Shown one piece after another: positions 5,360-9,163 of a DNA stretch of 9,163 bases. The stretch covers positions 1-9,163 of the forward strand of contig CAKQVC010000061.1 of the NCBI GenBank assembly GCA_934277655.1, given 5' to 3'. The stretch is from an uncultured Clostridia bacterium (GTDB lineage Bacteria > Bacillota > Clostridia > Peptostreptococcales > Anaerovoracaceae). The position numbers were made by a program, and so were the translations under genes. Within the stretch, counting starts at the first letter, position 1. Each line of letters starts with the position of its first letter. Below the pieces are notes generated by a model that worked only from the letters and a program-made list of their open reading frames with translations, was not told the origin of the DNA and ran no database searches.

Positions 5360-5728
5360 TTAATATAAAGTCCTGCGTTTGGCCATAAACGTTCCTTCCA
5401 TCAGGAACAAAGGCACCATCACAATGGCAAAGAAAAGGTTCAGCCAGCTTTTCACTGCTATAAATTCAATATATGTATTCAGCAGCAGTAAAATAGCGAT
5501 AACGCTGAGCACGATTGCATATATTTTCATTGCCTTCATGCTCTTTCCTGCGTCCTGTGCCGCATTCTTTATTTTCTGCGAAGATACTGTGTGTGGCCAG
5601 GAAAAAAGAACGATCGCCAGCACAAACAGCTCCGGCTTGTTCCAGATTCCAGCCAGAATATCTACAATGACCCCGCAAGCAAGAACCGCCCATAAAACAT
5701 AATAAACCCCTGTGTTTTTCTTTTCCAT
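5360..5728 (-). CDS. Small hypothetical membrane protein, four predicted helices
   Basis: 122 residues with a charged N-terminus (MEKKNTG), hydrophobic segments at about 6-26, 32-43, 66-90 and 93-116, and a basic tail (KRRTLY). The loop between segments 2 and 3 is polar and positively charged (KIKNAAQDAGKSMKAMK). The charge pattern suggests both ends face the cytoplasm. I recognise no family and assign no function. The ATG at 5728 is preceded by GGAGGG with a 6-nt gap, an excellent site; a TTG two codons upstream lies too close to it to be used. The gene is a single unit with its own extended -10 promoter, a leader of about 125 nt with a hairpin, and a strong terminator. Confidence 0.8.
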   Translation of the reverse strand: MEKKNTGVYYVLWAVLACGVIVDILAGIWNKPELFVLAIVLFSWPHTVSSQKIKNAAQDAGKSMKAMKIYAIVLSVIAILLLLNTYIEFIAVKSWLNLFFAIVMVPLFLMEGTFMAKRRTLY

Positions 5729-5759
5729 TCTCAACCCTCCAAACTTTTAACGAGCAAAG

Positions 5760-5794
5760 CTGCTGCATAGCACTTTCATAATCGCTATGAGCAG
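5760..5794 (-). promoter_or_regulatory. Hairpin in the leader of the small membrane protein gene
   Basis: On the minus strand CTGCT-c-ATAGC (5794-5784) pairs with GCTAT-gc-AGCAG (5771-5760), giving two 5-bp helices separated by a small asymmetric bulge and closed by a 12-nt loop. It lies in the middle of the predicted leader, 32 nt before the start codon, and does not cover the ribosome site. Confidence 0.4.
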
Positions 5795-5859
5795 AAGGTT
5801 TACCCTTTTTACAAAGATGTGTGCTTTTCCGCTTCTCTTTCCAAATTCCCGTTTGCTTC

Positions 5860-5888
5860 ATTATATCACGTTTTAAACTTTGTGAAAA
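5860..5888 (-). promoter_or_regulatory. Extended -10 promoter of the small membrane protein gene
   Basis: On the minus strand -35 TTTTCA (5888-5883), 17-bp spacer, and TGA-TATAAT with the TGn extension (-10 at 5865-5860). The predicted start is near 5853, about 125 nt before the ATG. The -35 box lies in the U-tract of the preceding terminator. Confidence 0.7.
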
Positions 5889-5924
5889 TAAAAACTGCCA
5901 CAGATTCCTCCATGACAGTCCTTT
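5887..5924 (-). terminator. Intrinsic terminator of the phosphoribosyltransferase gene
   Basis: On the minus strand ACTGTCA (5919-5913) pairs with TGGCAGT (5900-5894) with one G-U pair. The stem extends outward through G-U and A-U pairs, and it is followed by TTTTTATTTT. It lies about 40 nt after the stop at 5965. Confidence 0.75.
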
Positions 5925-5964
5925 TTCCCTATTGCATTGCATCGGCTTCTTTTCGCCGCCCGTC

Positions 5965-6519
5965 TTATTCCTTGACCGTGCCGTCCGGGTTGAACACCGG
6001 AAGTTTCTCCAGGAAGAGAATATCATCGCGTTCAGCCGCCTCGCCCTCTGCAAGCACAGCCATTTTTCCGACAATATTACCGCCCACCTGATTAACCAGT
6101 GTTTCAATCGACTTAAGCGATTCTCCCGTACTGATAACATCGTCCACGATCAGGACACGTTTTCCACGCATCATATCTGCTTCCTTCTGACCGATACAGA
6201 GAGTCTGGATATGATCCGTTGTGATGGAATCCACAGTCGTCGTGATAATGTTCTGCATGTACAGCTTCGGACCTTTCCGTGCAACAATATAGTCATTCAC
6301 ACCCGCCTGCCTTGCCATTTCGTAAGCCAGCGGAATACCCTTGGATTCAGCCGTGATCATAATATCAAATTCCGGTGCTTTCTTTAACAGTTCTTCCGCA
6401 CACGCCTTTGTAATTTCAACGTCGCTGAACATGATAAACGCACCGATATATAAATCATCTGTAACTTTGCAGAGAGGCAGCTGCCTCTTCAAGCCTGCAA
6501 TATTCATTTCGTAAAACAT
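5965..6519 (-). CDS. Purine phosphoribosyltransferase, adenine (Apt)-like
   Basis: 184 residues of a type I phosphoribosyltransferase. The 13-residue PRPP loop is VLIVDDVISTGES (122-134) with D126-D127. AESKGIPLA (57-65) and ARKGPK (80-85) match the conserved positions of Apt/Xpt-type enzymes. These join a purine base to PRPP to give the nucleotide in the cytoplasm. Overall order and spacing resemble Apt more than Xpt or Hpt, but the base-recognition residues cannot be assigned by eye, so adenine specificity is tentative. I chose the ATG at 6519 because AAAGGA lies about 8 nt upstream; the ATG three codons earlier touches its own AAAGG. The gene has its own promoter and terminator. A purine permease is the next gene upstream, supporting a salvage role. 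Confidence 0.85.
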   Translation of the reverse strand: MFYEMNIAGLKRQLPLCKVTDDLYIGAFIMFSDVEITKACAEELLKKAPEFDIMITAESKGIPLAYEMARQAGVNDYIVARKGPKLYMQNIITTTVDSITTDHIQTLCIGQKEADMMRGKRVLIVDDVISTGESLKSIETLVNQVGGNIVGKMAVLAEGEAAERDDILFLEKLPVFNPDGTVKE

Positions 6520-6557
6520 AAGACTCATCCTTTCCGTCTAAAACAAATTCCTCATCT

Positions 6558-6586
6558 ATTATACTCCCTGCCCGCCTGCGTTTCAA
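6558..6586 (-). promoter_or_regulatory. Promoter of the phosphoribosyltransferase gene
   Basis: On the minus strand -35 TTGAAA (6586-6581), 17-bp spacer, -10 TATAAT (6563-6558). The predicted start is near 6551, giving a leader of about 32 nt. GCCC and GGGC (6591-6588 and 6574-6571) are complementary and flank the -35 box, a possible but weak operator. Confidence 0.8.
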
Positions 6587-6589
6587 GGG

Positions 6590-6915
6590 CAAAGCGTTTT
6601 TCTATATTATTACAATTTTTGCATAATCACTACCTTTTTTATGTACTTTTTTTAAAAGAGTATGTCTTCTTCGCAAAATTTTTCCTCTCGGCAGTGTTTT
6701 AAAACGTCTTACTTTCTTTGCAGTTTTTGTTATATCGCTCAACTCCTGAAATTTCAACGTTCTATTTTTTACCATTTTATTATCTCGGCGATTTTGGAAC
6801 TTATCGTCCTCTCTCAGCCCAAAAAGTTCTACTCTATAAACGAAACTTGCTCCTCTGAGTATGCTTTATGCACATTTGGTATTAACTGGAATCTTTTCGC
6901 TGTCTCAGCCGCACA
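6590..6915. other. AT-rich spacer without a supported gene
   Basis: This stretch lies between the phosphoribosyltransferase promoter and the permease terminator. I see no tRNA, known riboswitch motif, repeat family or convincing gene. A minus-strand frame at 6602-6775 would encode a 57-residue, very basic peptide (19 Lys/Arg) but has no ribosome site. A plus-strand frame from 6662 runs through the terminator into the permease 3' end and is not gene-like. Poly-A and poly-T runs are frequent. Confidence 0.5.
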
Positions 6916-6961
6916 AACAACAAAAGCGCCTCAGGTTCTGCCCTCCGACGCTTTTGCTGTT
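6916..6961 (-). terminator. Intrinsic terminator of the purine permease gene
   Basis: On the minus strand AACAGCAAAAGCG (6961-6949) pairs with CGCTTTTGTTGTT (6928-6916), 13 bp with one G-U pair. AGG/CCT can also pair in the loop. The T-rich 3' arm partly serves as the U-tract, so efficiency is uncertain. It begins 28 nt after the stop at 6989. Confidence 0.6.
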
Positions 6962-6988
6962 TGGGTAATATATTTTTCAAAGAGAAAA

Positions 6989-8395
6989 TTACATTGTGAT
7001 GAAGATAAACTTCAGGCAGAATAATAATCCAATAACTGCCACCATAATGTCTTTCTTTTGGAATTTACCAGTAAATACTGCAATCAGTGTGTATGCGATG
7101 GAACCGATACCGATGCCGTTTGCGATGGAATAAGTCAGCGGCATTGCAATCAGTGTCAGGAAAGCAGGAGCTGCAGAAGAAAGATCATCCATATCTACTT
7201 TCTTGAAGTTTCCAAGCATTAATACACCTACATAAATCAGCGCCGGAGCAGTTGCACAGCTCGGAACGATGCTTGCAAGCGGGCTCAGGAACAGGCATAC
7301 GAAGAAGCATGCAGAAACAACCAGAGATGTCAGACCGGTTCTTCCGCCTGCTGCCACACCGGATGCAGATTCAACGAAAGTTGTACAAGTGGAAGTACCC
7401 AGAACTGCACCGGAAACCGTTGCGATAGAGTCACACGCCATGCACTTGTCCAGGTTTTCAGGGTCTCCGTTTTCATCCATCAGATCAGCCTGAGAAGCAG
7501 TTCCGTATAAAGTACCGATGGTGTCGAACATATCAACAAGGCAGAATGTGATGATGTACATGATCGCACTGAATATACCACCTACAAACTCAGGGCTGAA
7601 AGCATGCTCCCAGGATGAAGCCTTGAACACGCCTACGATACCGACAGCTGTAAAGTCCTTGAAGGACTGCCCGATCTGCTCCATATTGAAAGACGGAGCT
7701 GTGCCGGTCACGATATAGTACAGGATCGCCGTGATAACAATACCGATGATAACATTAGCTTTTACATTTCTCTTTCCGAGGATAACGATAATCAGGAAAC
7801 CGATAAATGCCAGGATTGCCGGCATTACGCTCTGGATTCCGCCTTCCCCTGTCAGTGCACCGTGGATGTCCACAAGCTGCGTCAGCGTGTACTGATTAGC
7901 CTGAATAAATCCAACATTCTGGAAACCGATGTAAGTAATAAACAGACCGATGCCCGCCGGGATTGCTTTTTTCAGACACTCCGGCATTGCCTTGGCAATG
8001 TACTGTCTGGCACCCGTCAGAGAAAGCACCAGGAAAATGATACCGGAAATCAGGATGATAACCAGACCTGCCTGATAGCCCTTTACTGCATCGCCGCCGG
8101 AAATCACCTGCGGAAGGATAAAGCTTACGAAGAAGAAGGAGTTCAGTCCCATACCGCAAGCCTGTGCGAAAGGCATCTTCGCATACAGCGACATCAGCAA
8201 TGTACCGATCGTTGCTGCCAGAATGGATGCCACATAAACTGCATTCCAGATTTCATCAAGTCCCTCTGTGAAACCAGTTACCTGATTCGGGTTGACGAAT
8301 ACAATGTAAGCCATGGCAAAGAATGTAGTCAGACCGGCAATAATCTCGGTCTTGACTGTCGAGCCATGTTCTGTGATTTTGAAAAACTTGTCCAT
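6989..8395 (-). CDS. NCS2 (AzgA/PbuG-type) purine permease
   Basis: 468 residues, strongly hydrophobic with a dozen or more membrane segments. Family landmarks are FVNPNQ (33-38), ACGMGLNSFF (79-88), VDMFDTIGTL (287-296) and the long signature GTSTCTTFVESASG followed by VAAGGRTGLTS (333-357). These match the AzgA/PbuG branch of nucleobase transporters, which import hypoxanthine, guanine or adenine with protons. E342 and D291 sit at positions conserved in the family. Which purine is carried cannot be decided here. The ATG at 8395 is the only start fitting the family N-terminus (MDKFFKITEHGSTVKTEI). Its ribosome site is weak: AAAGAGA adjoins the ATG and a better AAAGGA lies 14 nt away. It has its own promoter, a folded leader of about 125 nt and a terminator. 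Confidence 0.93.
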   Translation of the reverse strand: MDKFFKITEHGSTVKTEIIAGLTTFFAMAYIVFVNPNQVTGFTEGLDEIWNAVYVASILAATIGTLLMSLYAKMPFAQACGMGLNSFFFVSFILPQVISGGDAVKGYQAGLVIILISGIIFLVLSLTGARQYIAKAMPECLKKAIPAGIGLFITYIGFQNVGFIQANQYTLTQLVDIHGALTGEGGIQSVMPAILAFIGFLIIVILGKRNVKANVIIGIVITAILYYIVTGTAPSFNMEQIGQSFKDFTAVGIVGVFKASSWEHAFSPEFVGGIFSAIMYIITFCLVDMFDTIGTLYGTASQADLMDENGDPENLDKCMACDSIATVSGAVLGTSTCTTFVESASGVAAGGRTGLTSLVVSACFFVCLFLSPLASIVPSCATAPALIYVGVLMLGNFKKVDMDDLSSAAPAFLTLIAMPLTYSIANGIGIGSIAYTLIAVFTGKFQKKDIMVAVIGLLFCLKFIFITM

Positions 8396-8448
8396 TTCTC
8401 TTTTGTCATTCCTTTCTCATTTAAAAAATATTTACCATAATACCATTT

Positions 8449-8518
8449 GCGAGTCCTGCCTGGCAGCTCCCTTGTGATGATATCATCACCTGATCGCCAC
8501 CCAGCCGTCAAAACCCGC
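8449..8518 (-). promoter_or_regulatory. Folded 5' leader of the purine permease, candidate cis-regulatory RNA
   Basis: On the minus strand three nested helices form one rod. P1 pairs GCGGGT (8518-8513) with ACTCGC (8454-8449). P2 pairs GCTGGGTGGC (8505-8496) with GCTGCCAGGC (8467-8458), with one G-A mismatch and three G-U pairs. P3 pairs GTGATG (8489-8484) with CATCAC (8479-8474) around ATAT. The internal loops are TTTGACG against AGG and GATCAG (8495-8490) against AAGGGA (8473-8468). It begins within about 3 nt of the predicted transcription start, and a U6 run follows at 8428-8423. I do not see the conserved loops of the purine riboswitch (TATGG, GTTTCTACC) or the CCGCCTGGGC core of the ZTP class. 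Confidence 0.5.
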
Positions 8519-8527
8519 GACTAATAT

Positions 8528-8556
8528 GTTATACCACTGCCGTAATATTTTTTCAA
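8528..8556 (-). promoter_or_regulatory. Extended -10 promoter of the purine permease
   Basis: On the minus strand -35 TTGAAA (8556-8551), 17-bp spacer, and TGG-TATAAC with the TGn extension (-10 at 8533-8528). The predicted start is near G8521, about 126 nt before the ATG. Confidence 0.78.
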
Positions 8557-8576
8557 GAGTTTCTCTGTCATTTCCC

Positions 8577-8596
8577 CTTATTTTGACAAAAATAAG
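8577..8596. repeat. 8-bp inverted repeat upstream of the permease promoter
   Basis: CTTATTTT (8577-8584) and AAAATAAG (8589-8596) are exact complements around GACA. CCC (8574-8576) and GGG (8598-8600) can extend the stem past one bulged base. It lies 21 bp upstream of the permease -35 box and overlaps the terminator of the HD-domain gene. Confidence 0.4.
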
Positions 8597-8620
8597 AGGG
8601 AAGAGCCAGATTCTCCCCTC
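8587..8620 (-). terminator. Intrinsic terminator of the HD-domain gene
   Basis: On the minus strand GAGGGGAGA (8620-8612) pairs with TCTTCCCTC (8604-8596), 9 bp with one G-U pair and a 7-nt loop, followed by TTATTTTTG. It lies 56 nt after the stop at 8676. Confidence 0.88.
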
Positions 8621-8675
8621 GTTTTACGTACAATCATTCTTATATTTTGTTTAAAAGTTCGGATTTTAGCATATT

Positions 8676-9163
8676 TTATTCTTCGCAGGTTTTCATTGCT
8701 TCAAGCGTATCTCCCAGAAGCTGATCCAATTCCCAGCCCAGCATTTCTGCCCCCTGTTTGATAACGTCACGGTCACAGCCTGCAGCGAAATGCTTGTCCT
8801 TGAATTTCTTTTTCAGAGATTTCAGTTCCATGTCCTGAACGCTCTTGGATGGTCTCATCAGAGCAGCTGCACCGATCAGACCTGTCAGTTCATCGCAGGC
8901 AAAAAGAACTTTTTCCATTTCTTTTTCCGGTTTTACATCCACGCACAAACCATATCCGTGCGAAACGATGGCATGGATCATATCCTCGTCCACACCGGCT
9001 TCTCTTAACAGTTCCGGTGCTTTCCTGCAGTGTTCTTCCGGCCACATTTCGAAATCGATGTCATGGAGCAGTCCCACGATACCCCAGAAGTCTTCTTCAT
9101 CGCCATATCCCAGCTTGTTTGCGAAATAGCGCATGGTTCCTTCCACCATTCTGCCGTGATGCA
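8676..9163 (-). CDS. HD-domain metal-dependent phosphohydrolase, 5' end outside window
   Basis: The frame stays open to the window edge, and the four codons before the first visible Met (9149) read His-His-Gly-Arg. This fits the start of an HD domain, so the Met is internal and the gene is cut by the edge. Counting from that Met, the HD motif is LLHDIDFE (H29-D30), followed by H64 (VSHGYG) and D86 (ACDELTG). Together with the upstream His these are the expected metal ligands. Such proteins hydrolyse phosphoester bonds, often of nucleotides, but the substrate cannot be assigned. The C-terminal part is helical and charged (LKKKFKDKHFAAGC, ending EAMKTCEE). No membrane or signal segment is visible. 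It ends before a strong terminator, so it is not co-transcribed with the permease. Confidence 0.85.
   Translation of the reverse strand, partial: HHGRMVEGTMRYFANKLGYGDEEDFWGIVGLLHDIDFEMWPEEHCRKAPELLREAGVDEDMIHAIVSHGYGLCVDVKPEKEMEKVLFACDELTGLIGAAALMRPSKSVQDMELKSLKKKFKDKHFAAGCDRDVIKQGAEMLGWELDQLLGDTLEAMKTCEE

Noticed and set aside
5466..6140. Minus-strand 224-codon open frame across two genes
   Set aside because: It overlaps the phosphoribosyltransferase and the small membrane protein in another frame, runs through a terminator and a promoter, and has no family features.
6662..7024. Plus-strand 120-codon open frame in the spacer
   Set aside because: No ribosome site; it crosses the permease terminator and the permease 3' end, with a composition typical of AT-rich noncoding DNA.
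8396..8527. Purine, ZTP or T-box riboswitch in the permease leader
   Set aside because: The purine aptamer loops, the ZTP CCGCCTGGGC core and a full T-box GGGTGG-ACCGCG are all absent; only short partial resemblances exist, so I report an unclassified fold instead.
1..9163. CRISPR array, insertion sequence or toxin-antitoxin pair
   Set aside because: No regularly spaced repeats, transposase or paired small toxin-like genes are seen.

Overview
The window looks like chromosome of a low-to-moderate GC Firmicute of the class Clostridia, most likely Lachnospiraceae-like. This is an inference from strong GGAGG-type ribosome binding sites, the spore-type GH18 enzyme, the AzgA/PbuG-type permease, the ferredoxin-nitroreductase fusion and the AT-rich spacers. 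No 16S or marker gene is present to fix the taxon. Every protein gene I support lies on the minus strand, so transcription runs from high to low coordinates. No CRISPR array, insertion sequence or phage structural gene is visible.

Layout from low to high coordinates. At 1-285 there is a tRNA-Leu(CAG) with encoded CCA, its promoter, a hairpin at the 5' end of its predicted transcript, a terminator that can act both ways, and a T-arm-like fragment on the other strand. At 375-2472 there is a probable three-gene unit, in transcription order a two-[4Fe-4S] ferredoxin/nitroreductase, a 37-residue cysteine-rich small protein starting one base after its stop codon, and an AI-2E (UPF0118) family membrane protein. 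At 2546-3349 there is a lone tyrosine recombinase with its own promoter, bracketed by near-identical 18-19 bp direct repeats. At 3465-5210 there is a cell-wall pair, a membrane-anchored monofunctional GT51 glycosyltransferase followed by a cytoplasmic-looking GH18 of the YaaH/SleL type. At 5293-5924 there is a small four-helix membrane protein with its own extended -10 promoter and terminator. At 5965-8556 there are two purine salvage units: an Apt-like phosphoribosyltransferase with its own promoter, then after a 0.47 kb spacer an AzgA/PbuG-type purine permease preceded by a folded 5' leader. At 8676-9163 there is an HD-domain phosphohydrolase cut by the window edge.

How it works together: permease plus phosphoribosyltransferase form a purine import and salvage pair. 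GT51 plus GH18 suggest glycan strand synthesis and spore or cell-wall remodelling. The nitroreductase with its cysteine-rich companion suggests a flavin/iron-sulfur redox module whose small partner I do not recognise.

The least ordinary signals are (1) the direct repeats around the recombinase, whose recombination would put the recombinase promoter directly upstream of the nitroreductase unit; (2) the overlooked cysteine-rich small protein; and (3) the permease leader, which folds into a three-helix rod that does not match the purine or ZTP riboswitch motifs I know. All pairings and promoters were found by eye. No folding or database search was possible.
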